This document shows, one piece after another, positions 17,282 to 24,669 of a stretch of 60,034 nt of DNA. Made by a program: the position numbers and the translations under genes. Under the pieces are notes generated by a model. The model was not told the DNA's origin. It did no database searches and saw nothing but the letters and a program-made list of their open reading frames with translations. Location of the stretch: NCBI GenBank assembly GCA_002434335.1, contig DJJW01000024.1, positions 209,752 through 269,785 on the forward strand, read 5' to 3'. This stretch comes from Lachnoclostridium sp. UBA6558. GTDB lineage: Bacteria; Bacillota; Clostridia; Lachnospirales; Lachnospiraceae. How positions within the stretch are numbered: position 1 is the first letter of the stretch; each line of letters begins with the position of its first letter.

Positions 17282-18553
17282 TTAGGCTTCATCAATTGCT
17301 TTACCGATATCACTTCTGGCATATTTATTGGTAAAGGTTACAGCCTCTGCTGCTTTATAAGCATTTTCCCTGGCTTCTTTCAGATTACTTCCCGTAGCTG
17401 TGACTCCTAAGACACGCCCGCCCGCCGTTACTATCTTTTCCTGGTCATTGGCTGTTCCGGCATGAAAGATAAAAATACTGTCATTATCCTTAAATTTATC
17501 AAGTCCTTCAATGGGAAAACCTTTCTCATAAGAAAGCGGGTAACCCAGAGAAGCCAGCACAACACAAACAGCTGCATTATCCTCAAATTCCAGCCTGATC
17601 TCTGAGAGCCTTCCCTCCACACATGCTTCAAAAACTTCTATTATATCATTCTTAAGCCTGGGCAATACCACCTGTGTCTCAGGATCACCAAATCTGGCAT
17701 TATACTCAATTACTATAGGTCCCTTATCCGTTAACATCAAACCAAAAAAAAGAATACCGGTAAAACTTCTGCCTTCTTTCTTCATGGCAGCCATAGTAGG
17801 TTTGTAGATATGCTCCATGCAGTAGGCATCTATATCTTTGGTGTAAAAAGGACTGGGAGAGAAAGTTCCCATACCGCCGGTGTTAAGACCCTGGTCATTA
17901 TCCTTCGCTCTTTTATGATCCTGGGCACTGGACATGACTGCAATATCCGTGCCGTCACAGAACGCAAGAACAGAAACTTCCCGTCCGGTCATAAATTCCT
18001 CGATTACCATGGTATCTCCGGAGGAACCAAATTGTTTATCTTCCATTATAAGCTTAACACCATCACAGGCTTCCTGCCTGGTATTACAGATAAGTACGCC
18101 TTTACCCAGAGCAAGTCCGTCTGCCTTTAACACAACGGGATAAGTACAGGTATTCAGATAATCATAAGCCTTAGAGGCTTCGGTAAAGGTCTCATAACCT
18201 GCTGTGGGAATGTTATATTTTTTCATAAGATCTTTTGAAAATGCCTTGGAGCCTTCTATAATAGCCGCTGCTTTGTCAGGGCCAAAGACACGAAGCCCCC
18301 TTTGTTTGAAAACATCTACGATTCCCCCAACCAGTGGATCATCGGGTCCGACTACGGTTAAATCAATGCTCTCTTTTTCAGCAAAGTCTGCAAGTTTTTC
18401 AAATTCCATTACACCAATAGGTACACAGACTGCATATTCTCTAATCCCTGCATTCCCGGGAGCACAGAACATTTCTGTTACTTTCTTACTTTGTGCAATC
18501 TTATAAGCTATGGCATGTTCCCTTCCGCCACCACCGATAATCAGTACTCTCAT
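17282..18553 (-). CDS. purD: Phosphoribosylamine-glycine ligase PurD
   Basis: 423 residues, standard length. The N-terminal LIIGGGGREHA, the ATP-grasp core (VVLKADGLALGKGV, GTFSPSPFYT, EYNARFGDPETQ) and the C-terminal domain are all intact. PurD makes GAR from phosphoribosylamine, glycine and ATP, the second step of purine synthesis. It is the last gene of purE-purM-purN-purD; a 115-bp gap separates it from purN. Ribosome site AAGGTGAGG. Confidence 0.96.
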   Translation of the reverse strand: MRVLIIGGGGREHAIAYKIAQSKKVTEMFCAPGNAGIREYAVCVPIGVMEFEKLADFAEKESIDLTVVGPDDPLVGGIVDVFKQRGLRVFGPDKAAAIIEGSKAFSKDLMKKYNIPTAGYETFTEASKAYDYLNTCTYPVVLKADGLALGKGVLICNTRQEACDGVKLIMEDKQFGSSGDTMVIEEFMTGREVSVLAFCDGTDIAVMSSAQDHKRAKDNDQGLNTGGMGTFSPSPFYTKDIDAYCMEHIYKPTMAAMKKEGRSFTGILFFGLMLTDKGPIVIEYNARFGDPETQVVLPRLKNDIIEVFEACVEGRLSEIRLEFEDNAAVCVVLASLGYPLSYEKGFPIEGLDKFKDNDSIFIFHAGTANDQEKIVTAGGRVLGVTATGSNLKEARENAYKAAEAVTFTNKYARSDIGKAIDEA

Positions 18554-18668
18554 ACCCCAACCTCACCTTTCTATTCATCTGCCTATCCGTTCATTCTTTC
18601 GCTACATTACCATTTCAGTTAGATAGAACCCGTTTGGCTGCCCATTACAAGCAGTTTTCATACCCAAT

Positions 18669-19295
18669 CTAAGAAAGAATACGTACTTTATTATTCTCAA
18701 TCAAGACCCGGTTGTTCGCTATTAAATCTATGGCTTGGGGCAAAAGCTCCCACTCAGCTTCTTCCATTACACGCTTTTGCAATATTTCAGGAGTGTCTCC
18801 TTCCTGAATCTTTACTGCTTTCTGGAGTATGATTGGCCCGGTGTCCGTTCCTTCATCTACAAAATGAACCGTTGCACCTGTAACCTTGACTCCCCGCTCC
18901 AATACTGCCTCATGTACTTTGAGCCCATAATAACCGGTTCCGCAAAAGGAGGGGATAAGTGACGGATGAATATTTATAATCCGATTTTTATAAGAATTAA
19001 TGATATTTTCCGGAATTACCACAAGATATCCTGCAAGCACCAACAGATCCACATCATATTCCTTCAGTTTCTGAAGCAGCTCTTTATGAAAAGCGTCTCT
19101 ATCTGTGAAATTCTTTGGAGCTATAACTTCCGCCGGAATATTATTCTCTTTTGCACGGACAAGAGAATAAACACTGTCCTTATTGCTTATTACTACATTT
19201 ATCTTCGCATTGGTAATCTGACCGTTATTGATATTATCTATAATAGCCTGGAGATTGGTACCACTGCCAGAGACCAGTATTCCTAAGCCTAGCAT
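18669..19295 (-). CDS. purN: GAR formyltransferase PurN
   Basis: 208 residues. The 10-formyl-THF-dependent transformylase motifs are present: GSGTNLQAI, the INIHPSLIPSF block containing the catalytic His, and the GATVHFVDEGTDTGPII loop with the catalytic Asp. It formylates GAR, step three of the pathway. The start overlaps the purM stop by 7 bases and its GGAGTAA ribosome site lies inside purM, so translation is coupled. Confidence 0.96.
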   Translation of the reverse strand: MLGLGILVSGSGTNLQAIIDNINNGQITNAKINVVISNKDSVYSLVRAKENNIPAEVIAPKNFTDRDAFHKELLQKLKEYDVDLLVLAGYLVVIPENIINSYKNRIINIHPSLIPSFCGTGYYGLKVHEAVLERGVKVTGATVHFVDEGTDTGPIILQKAVKIQEGDTPEILQKRVMEEAEWELLPQAIDLIANNRVLIENNKVRILS

Positions 19296-20314
19296 AAGGT
19301 TACTCCTTTATCCCCTGCTTTGATATCACCAACAATGTATGGGCTTTCTCCTGCTTCTTTTAAAAGTGCCACAGCCCTATCAGCCTCCTCGGCAGCCACT
19401 GCTATAAGCATACCGATTCCCATATTATAGGTATTATACATAACCTTCTCTTCAATAGAGCCGTCCTTTGCAAGCATTGAGAAAATAGGCGGAATAGGAT
19501 AGCTGTCTTTCTTAATATAAGCATGGACACCGTCCCTTAACATTCTGGGTATGTTCTCATAGAAACCGCCTCCGGTTATATGAGAGCAGGCTTTCACTTT
19601 AATCTTCCCTTCCTTTAAGGCAGACAAGGCTTTTACATATATACGAGTCGGTGTTAAAAGAGCTTCACCTAAGGTAGTTCCCAGAGAATCATGATAAGTA
19701 TTCAAAGACTCTGTATTCATATCAAATACTTTTCTTACAAGAGAATAACCATTGCTGTGAATTCCGGAGGATGCCAATCCAATCAAGACATCTCCTGCTT
19801 TCAGCTCTTTGCCGTCAATCATGTTCTTACGGTCTACGATACCTACAGCAAATCCTGCCAGATCATATTCCTCCACCGGATAAAAGCCTGGCATCTCTGC
19901 TGTTTCTCCTCCTATTAAGGCAGCTCCGGCTTCCTGGCAGCCTTTTGCCACTCCGCTTACGATGGCAGCAATCTTCTCAGGGTCATTCTTACCACAGGCA
20001 ACATAATCCAGGAAAAATAAAGGTTCGCCGCCGGCACAGGCAATATCATTTACGCACATGGCAACGCAGTCAATACCAATGGTATCATGTTTGTCCAATA
20101 GAAATGCAAGCTTTAATTTGGTTCCTACTCCATCGGTACCTGATACTAAGGTAGGCTCCTCCATGTTCATAAAACTCTTTAAGGAAAAGGCTCCGGAAAA
20201 TCCACCAATACCGGACAGTACTTCCTTCCTCATGGTTTTATCGATATGCTCTTTCATCAATTCTACTGCTTTATAACCAGCTTCAATATCCACTCCGGCA
20301 TTTTTATAATCCAT
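19289..20314 (-). CDS. purM: AIR synthetase PurM
   Basis: 341 residues with the PurM signatures: SGTDGVGTKLKLA, DCVAMCVNDI, GGETAEMPGFY and SGIHSNGYSLVR. It closes FGAM to AIR with ATP. Full length, preceded by GGGAG. The downstream purN overlaps it. Confidence 0.96.
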   Translation of the reverse strand: MDYKNAGVDIEAGYKAVELMKEHIDKTMRKEVLSGIGGFSGAFSLKSFMNMEEPTLVSGTDGVGTKLKLAFLLDKHDTIGIDCVAMCVNDIACAGGEPLFFLDYVACGKNDPEKIAAIVSGVAKGCQEAGAALIGGETAEMPGFYPVEEYDLAGFAVGIVDRKNMIDGKELKAGDVLIGLASSGIHSNGYSLVRKVFDMNTESLNTYHDSLGTTLGEALLTPTRIYVKALSALKEGKIKVKACSHITGGGFYENIPRMLRDGVHAYIKKDSYPIPPIFSMLAKDGSIEEKVMYNTYNMGIGMLIAVAAEEADRAVALLKEAGESPYIVGDIKAGDKGVTLC

Positions 20315-20388
20315 ATTTGACTCCCATCTGCGTGTTTTAGCACGTCTCTTTCCTTTGCTCAGTATTTATTCTTTTATTTGATGTGAAA

Positions 20389-20904
20389 TTATTTCTCTCT
20401 CAGATATTCCTTATAGCCTACTTTTGCCAGCTTTTCTGATTTTGCGGCTACGGTATCCTTTAAGTTCTGCGCATAGTCTTTGATACGTCCCAGTAATTCA
20501 GCATCGGAAGCTGCCAGAATTTTAGCTGCCAGAATTCCGGCGTTCTGAGCACCGTTAATTGCTACTGTTGCAACAGGGATACCTGCGGGCATCTGAACGA
20601 TGGAATAGAGAGAATCTACACCTCCCAGTGATTTTGTCATAATAGGCACACCAATAACCGGAAGTGAGAATATTGCTGCTGTCATACCGGGTAAGTGAGC
20701 CGCACCGCCAGCACCTGCTATAATAACCTTATACCCTTTTTCTTCTGCTGATTTTGCATAATCATAAAATACATCGGGCATTCTGTGTGCAGAGATTACA
20801 GTAATATCAAATTCCACTTTAAGTACTTCAAGCACCTCTGCTGCCTTGCTCATGATCTCCAGATCTGAATCACTTCCCATAACTATTCCAACTTTAGCTG
20901 CCAT
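20389..20904 (-). CDS. purE: N5-CAIR mutase PurE (class I)
   Basis: 171 residues. It has GSDSDLEIM, SAHRMPD and AGGAAHLPGM, with the SAHR motif typical of class I mutases. This enzyme normally requires PurK to make N5-CAIR; no purK is in the window. First gene of the operon; AGAGGA before the ATG. I found no purine riboswitch in the leader. Confidence 0.95.
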   Translation of the reverse strand: MAAKVGIVMGSDSDLEIMSKAAEVLEVLKVEFDITVISAHRMPDVFYDYAKSAEEKGYKVIIAGAGGAAHLPGMTAAIFSLPVIGVPIMTKSLGGVDSLYSIVQMPAGIPVATVAINGAQNAGILAAKILAASDAELLGRIKDYAQNLKDTVAAKSEKLAKVGYKEYLREK

Positions 20905-21097
20905 ATTAAATCCTCTCTTTCTTATCTGTTCATTATTTTAAACCAGTGAAAAAGTAATATCTATATTTGATGCTTCCATTTTATCATAGCTGCCTGCTTT
21001 TGTCTTATGATTTCCTGTTATTAATTTCTTATTGTATTTATTAACACAAATAATAAAAAGGCTTCATTATGAAGAAAAACATATAAATACATATAAA

Positions 21098-21168
21098 AAA
21101 GGCAATTATGATTTCCCTCTTATACCAGATTCTTTTCCGATATGTCCGTTATCATAATTGCCCTCTTA
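21098..21168 (-). terminator. Terminator of the aminopeptidase gene
   Basis: GGCAATTATGAT (from about 21101) pairs with ATCATAATTGCC (ending about 21163) around a long loop. The minus-strand exit is a TTTTTT tract. It lies about 25 bp past the stop. Confidence 0.65.
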
Positions 21169-21189
21169 TCTTGTTTTGTTTACAATAAT

Positions 21190-23268
21190 TTAGGTATTTA
21201 GAAATGCTTCATTTAAGCTTTCAGTACCTGACAGTACAAATCTTCCGTGTTTAATAATAGCAGTTTCTTTACCGTTTTTATTTACTACCGTAATTTCCTC
21301 CAGCTCATCATATGGGATAGTGATATCCGTATGACAATTAAAATAAGCCTTTTCAATCTCAGTTAATCGCAAAATGGAGACTTCATTGTCTTTGGCAACA
21401 ATTTTCTTTCCATCCGGATTATGGAGTGTAAGTTCTTCACTCATCTTATAACAGGTGTCACCAACTGCAAAATGAGGTCCTGTCTTCTCAGCAATGAGTA
21501 TGGGAAGCTTATCCCAAATTCCATACTTACCAGCCATAACATAGGCGGTGGTATTGGTGCCTATAGCAAACTCTCCCATAGGAAGGGTGTCCTGATTATA
21601 AAGGATATTTTCTTTCATATATCGTTTATTCTCTTCCGTATTGGTGAAATTACCACAGTTATACTCTGTTATCATACCATCTTTAAAGGTTATGGAAAGG
21701 TCCGTGTATTCCAGTCCATTTAAGAATATCCTGGATACATTTAAGACTCCCTCCGTACCTGTAAGTTTTGGTGAAGTAAACACTTCACCTACAGGGATAT
21801 TAACATCAGCGGTGCAGTTCTCAAAAATAGTTTCGGTAGCAGGATCTTCTATCTCATAGAGCATGACCTTTAAATCCGTACGATTATTTCCGGTACCTTT
21901 TATTCTGACATATTCACCGGTATCCAGACAGTCAATTATTTTCTGTTGAATACCTTTGTAGATATCATTATCCAGGTTATTTACCTTTACCGTCTCACGG
22001 AAAATTTCCTCAAATTTATTTCCTATTTCAGTAATCGGATATGCAATTATTGTAAAGCTGGTTTCATCCCCTTTGATATATTGATAAAAAACCATATTGG
22101 AATCACGCTGATAAGCCACAGATAACTTCTGCTGCCTTTTATCCAGCTTAATAACCTCTTCTTTCGCTTTCGGTGCAAAGTTTTTCTCACCGAAGACCTG
22201 AATAAGAGCAGGTCCAGCAAAACCTGCTGCCTTTTCCTTATACTTTTCAAAGGATGCCTTATAAGCCTGCAGTCTGCGTTCATGAAAGGCTTTGTCCATA
22301 TATAATCCAATATCAAAACGGTGATCATAGTCATATTGATAGTTCGGGCCTGTTGAATGATAGCCAATTCTTAACTGCTGCTTCTTGTCCATACTGGCAG
22401 TAGCAGTACGGTACATAATGGGTTTTAACCCCATTTCTGCAAAATACTCAATCGCATACTTCACCATTCTCTCAAAACCAATGTTGTAGCGGATGCATAC
22501 TGTTTTCTTTTTGCTCAAATCAATTCCACCTGCCTGGAAACCTCTTCTATATCCGTCCGTATAGGTAAAAGCCATTGCTTTTACTTCTTCCTCCGGCAGC
22601 TTATTAAGAAATTCTGCTGTTTTAATCTCATTCTCTCCGATATGTTCACCGAACTGATACAGATATCTTAAATCCGACAGCTCCCAGTTATCAATGATAT
22701 CCGCGGCAAAGGAGAGTTCCTCATCCAACAGCTCTCTGGTACGGTACTCCATAATATCATTACAATTGTCCATATTGAAATCACAGACTGCCCGCTTAAT
22801 ATCCTTATAGGTATATTCATCTTCTTCTTCAAAATAATTGTATATCTCAATCAGTAATTCCATATAGATGGTCATAAAATAAAGTCTGGATTCTGCCGCA
22901 TATACAATCATTCCTCTGACTTCGGCATATAGATAGCTTAAGATTTTACCATATTTCTTCCCCAGCCTCTCAGCTGCATAAGCAGGATTAGCATAAGAGC
23001 TTTCATAATTCTCAGGCAGAATATCTTCATACAGACTTTTATTAAGCTCTTGTAATTCTTCCAGTGACAGATTTTTCAGTTTATTTTGTTCAGTCAGTGC
23101 AGAAAAATCCACTGCTTTTTCAATAAATGCAGCTACTTTTAAAAAATAATCTCTGTAGGGTTCTTTCACACTTTCTTCTTTTTTTATCTCTTTTACACGC
23201 CAAACAGCAAGCTCGTACCTTTCACGGATATTATCATTCTGCTCTTTCATAAGTTCCTGGTAGTTCAA
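21190..23268 (-). CDS. M29-like aminopeptidase with a long N-terminal extension
   Basis: 692 residues from a TTG at 23268, eight bases after GGAGG. The C-terminal 400 residues resemble M29 (aminopeptidase II/AmpS) metallopeptidases: NIPVGEVFTSP, GEFAIGTN, EKTGPHFAVGD, NCHTDITIPYDE. M29 enzymes are usually about 400 residues; the extra 280 N-terminal residues are helical, acidic and rich in Tyr and Glu, with no recognisable motif. The canonical HxD-type metal residues appear as HTD. The protein has no signal sequence, so it should act on cytoplasmic peptides. The function of the extension is unknown. Confidence 0.8.
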   Translation of the reverse strand: MNYQELMKEQNDNIRERYELAVWRVKEIKKEESVKEPYRDYFLKVAAFIEKAVDFSALTEQNKLKNLSLEELQELNKSLYEDILPENYESSYANPAYAAERLGKKYGKILSYLYAEVRGMIVYAAESRLYFMTIYMELLIEIYNYFEEEDEYTYKDIKRAVCDFNMDNCNDIMEYRTRELLDEELSFAADIIDNWELSDLRYLYQFGEHIGENEIKTAEFLNKLPEEEVKAMAFTYTDGYRRGFQAGGIDLSKKKTVCIRYNIGFERMVKYAIEYFAEMGLKPIMYRTATASMDKKQQLRIGYHSTGPNYQYDYDHRFDIGLYMDKAFHERRLQAYKASFEKYKEKAAGFAGPALIQVFGEKNFAPKAKEEVIKLDKRQQKLSVAYQRDSNMVFYQYIKGDETSFTIIAYPITEIGNKFEEIFRETVKVNNLDNDIYKGIQQKIIDCLDTGEYVRIKGTGNNRTDLKVMLYEIEDPATETIFENCTADVNIPVGEVFTSPKLTGTEGVLNVSRIFLNGLEYTDLSITFKDGMITEYNCGNFTNTEENKRYMKENILYNQDTLPMGEFAIGTNTTAYVMAGKYGIWDKLPILIAEKTGPHFAVGDTCYKMSEELTLHNPDGKKIVAKDNEVSILRLTEIEKAYFNCHTDITIPYDELEEITVVNKNGKETAIIKHGRFVLSGTESLNEAFLNT

Positions 23269-23345
23269 ATTAGAAACCTCCTTTAAACTTCAATTTATTT
23301 TTTCTGCTACGATATATGTAACTTTAACATATTTTATGTTATTGA

Positions 23346-23425
23346 GGTTACATAGAGATTCCTGTTACATAAAGATTCCCATCGCATAAAGATTCCTGTT
23401 ACATAAAGATTCCCATCACATATAA
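23346..23425. repeat. 17-bp tandem repeat spanning the end of the DUF6142-like gene
   Basis: Units of GTTACATAAAGATTCC(C/T) at 23364, 23381 (ATCGCATAAAGATTCCT) and 23398, with a diverged unit before and after. The gene's stop codon and last codons lie in the array. Confidence 0.88.
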
Positions 23426-23725
23426 TATAAATAAAGTGATAGTAAGAATACCGTTTATAGACATACCCGTTATCGGTGCGGTATAATAGATTTCTTTTTC
23501 CATGCAGGCTCTTACACCAACAACAAAACCTATAAAACATAAAATAAACAATATCATTCCTGCGATTCCAAAAATGATGGAGCCATTCCCTTTGTAAATC
23601 CCTGACACTATAAAAAGTGCCAGAAGTCCGGCAATACTGACACCGCCTATGACGGTTGACACCATCCCTTTTACAGAATGACTTTTCCCTGTAAACTTAT
23701 AACTATCTTTTCTTGTTTTAAACAT
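23399..23725 (-). CDS. Small three-TM membrane protein (DUF6142-like)
   Basis: 108 residues. A short basic head (MFKTRKDSYKFTGKSHSVKG) precedes three hydrophobic segments (about 20-42, 48-70, 83-106). The layout matches small Lachnospiraceae membrane proteins grouped, as I recall, under DUF6142; no function is known. The last codons fall in a 17-bp tandem repeat, so the extreme C-terminus is probably variable between strains. Confidence 0.65.
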   Translation of the reverse strand: MFKTRKDSYKFTGKSHSVKGMVSTVIGGVSIAGLLALFIVSGIYKGNGSIIFGIAGMILFILCFIGFVVGVRACMEKEIYYTAPITGMSINGILTITLFILYVMGIFM

Positions 23726-23750
23726 ATACCACCCCTTAAAGCTATATCTA

Positions 23751-23767
23751 TATAAGTTGAACTTATA
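23751..23767. repeat. 17-bp palindrome
   Basis: TATAAGTTGAACTTATA, symmetric except for the central base, 26 bp upstream of the DUF6142-like gene. It shares ATAAGTTGAA with the 65-bp repeats at 24421 and the giant inverted repeat at 10881. Confidence 0.6.
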
Positions 23768-23769
23768 TT

Positions 23770-23882
23770 TTATATCCGTCTATTTTAAATTCGTTTTTAG
23801 ACTCGTCTAATTTGTATTCGTTTATTTTGTATCATTAATTTGTACTCGTTTATCTTATATTCCTTTGTTTTGTATTCGCTTA
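23770..23882. repeat. Degenerate ~15-bp tandem array 3' of the VanZ gene
   Basis: Seven or eight units of the type TTTGTATTCGTTTAT. The central TTCG/CTCG words recur near 23777, 23792, 23804, 23819, 23847, 23862 and 23878. The array ends in the stop codon of the minus-strand VanZ-like gene. Confidence 0.75.
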
Positions 23883-24350
23883 TTTATATTTTCTACGGAA
23901 TGATCTTAGCAGCTTCCTTGCCAGGAAAAAGCATAGACCTCCAATAAACCCGCCTATGGTATTCATCAGAAGATCATCAACATCAAAAATCCCCACTTTA
24001 AAAATTAATTGCAGCAGTTCAATTGTTAGACTGAACTCCAAGCTCAAAAGAGTAATTTTCAATAGTTTTCTGTTGTCTGGACTAATGATGGGTAATACAA
24101 ATCCAAAAGGGGCGAATGCCAGAACGTTTCCGAATATATTAACGATAAAAGCCTCCGGTCCGATGACATCTCTGTACTCTATAAATCGCTTTACTTCTTT
24201 AAATAATGTTAAATTATATCTATATTCACCAGAACTAATTGTTCTTCCGTAATGTTCACTAAAAAACAAAAAATATGCCAATAAAATAAGATATAATACA
24301 AACAGTAAGCGGCTGACAGACATTATTAGTTTGTTACTGAGGTTTTTCAC
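23880..24350 (-). CDS. VanZ-family membrane protein
   Basis: 156 residues from a GTG at 24350, nine bases after GGAGG; an upstream TTG has no ribosome site. Four or five membrane segments are visible, with the family motifs YNLTLF, NVLAFAPFGFVLP, SLTIELLQL and FDVDDLLMNTIGG. VanZ-like proteins are linked to teicoplanin resistance in one cluster and otherwise are of unknown role. Nothing nearby indicates a van cluster. Confidence 0.85.
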   Translation of the reverse strand: MKNLSNKLIMSVSRLLFVLYLILLAYFLFFSEHYGRTISSGEYRYNLTLFKEVKRFIEYRDVIGPEAFIVNIFGNVLAFAPFGFVLPIISPDNRKLLKITLLSLEFSLTIELLQLIFKVGIFDVDDLLMNTIGGFIGGLCFFLARKLLRSFRRKYK

Positions 24351-24420
24351 TGACAAAGTCCTCCACTGCAGGTTTTTATATCTCAACTATTATAAAACAA
24401 AACCGTAAGTACGTAAAGGG

Positions 24421-24573
24421 GGCATAAGTTGAAAACTAAAAGATGTTTTCAACTTTCTTATTTATATATGTGCTTAAGCACTGGTGGCATAAGTTGAAAA
24501 CTAAAAGATGTTTTCAACTTTCTTATTTATATATGTGCTTAAGCACTGGTGGGCATAAGTTGAAAACTAAAAG
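24421..24573. repeat. 65-bp direct repeat, 2.3 copies, each with two palindromes
   Basis: GCATAAGTTGAAAACTAAAAG starts copies at 24422, 24487 and 24553. The first two full units are nearly identical over 65 bp. Each full unit carries a hairpin GTTGAAAAC/GTTTTCAAC and the perfect palindrome GTGCTTAAGCAC. The array lies just 5' of the VanZ gene and 3' of the Ig-like gene's terminator. Confidence 0.92.
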
Positions 24574-24582
24574 TAGAAGAAA

Positions 24583-24614
24583 AGAGCCTCCGCAGTTATC
24601 CTGCGGAAGCTCTT
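24583..24614 (-). terminator. Terminator of the Ig-like surface protein gene
   Basis: AGAGCCTCCGCAG (24583-24595) pairs with CTGCGGAAGCTCTT (24601-24614), 5-nt loop. The minus-strand exit is TTTTCTTCT. Confidence 0.8.
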
Positions 24615-24669
24615 CCAGTATTATTCTATGACTTTATAGAACGAAGTATTCTTTCATGAAATATACAAA

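Noticed and set aside
20905..21097. Purine riboswitch before purE
   Set aside because: I could not find the conserved purine aptamer core or a terminator/antiterminator pair in the leader.
24421..24573. CRISPR array or coding repeat
   Set aside because: Repeat is a full tandem duplication without spacers; the ORF across it (24443-24631, plus) only reads the repeat and lacks a ribosome site.
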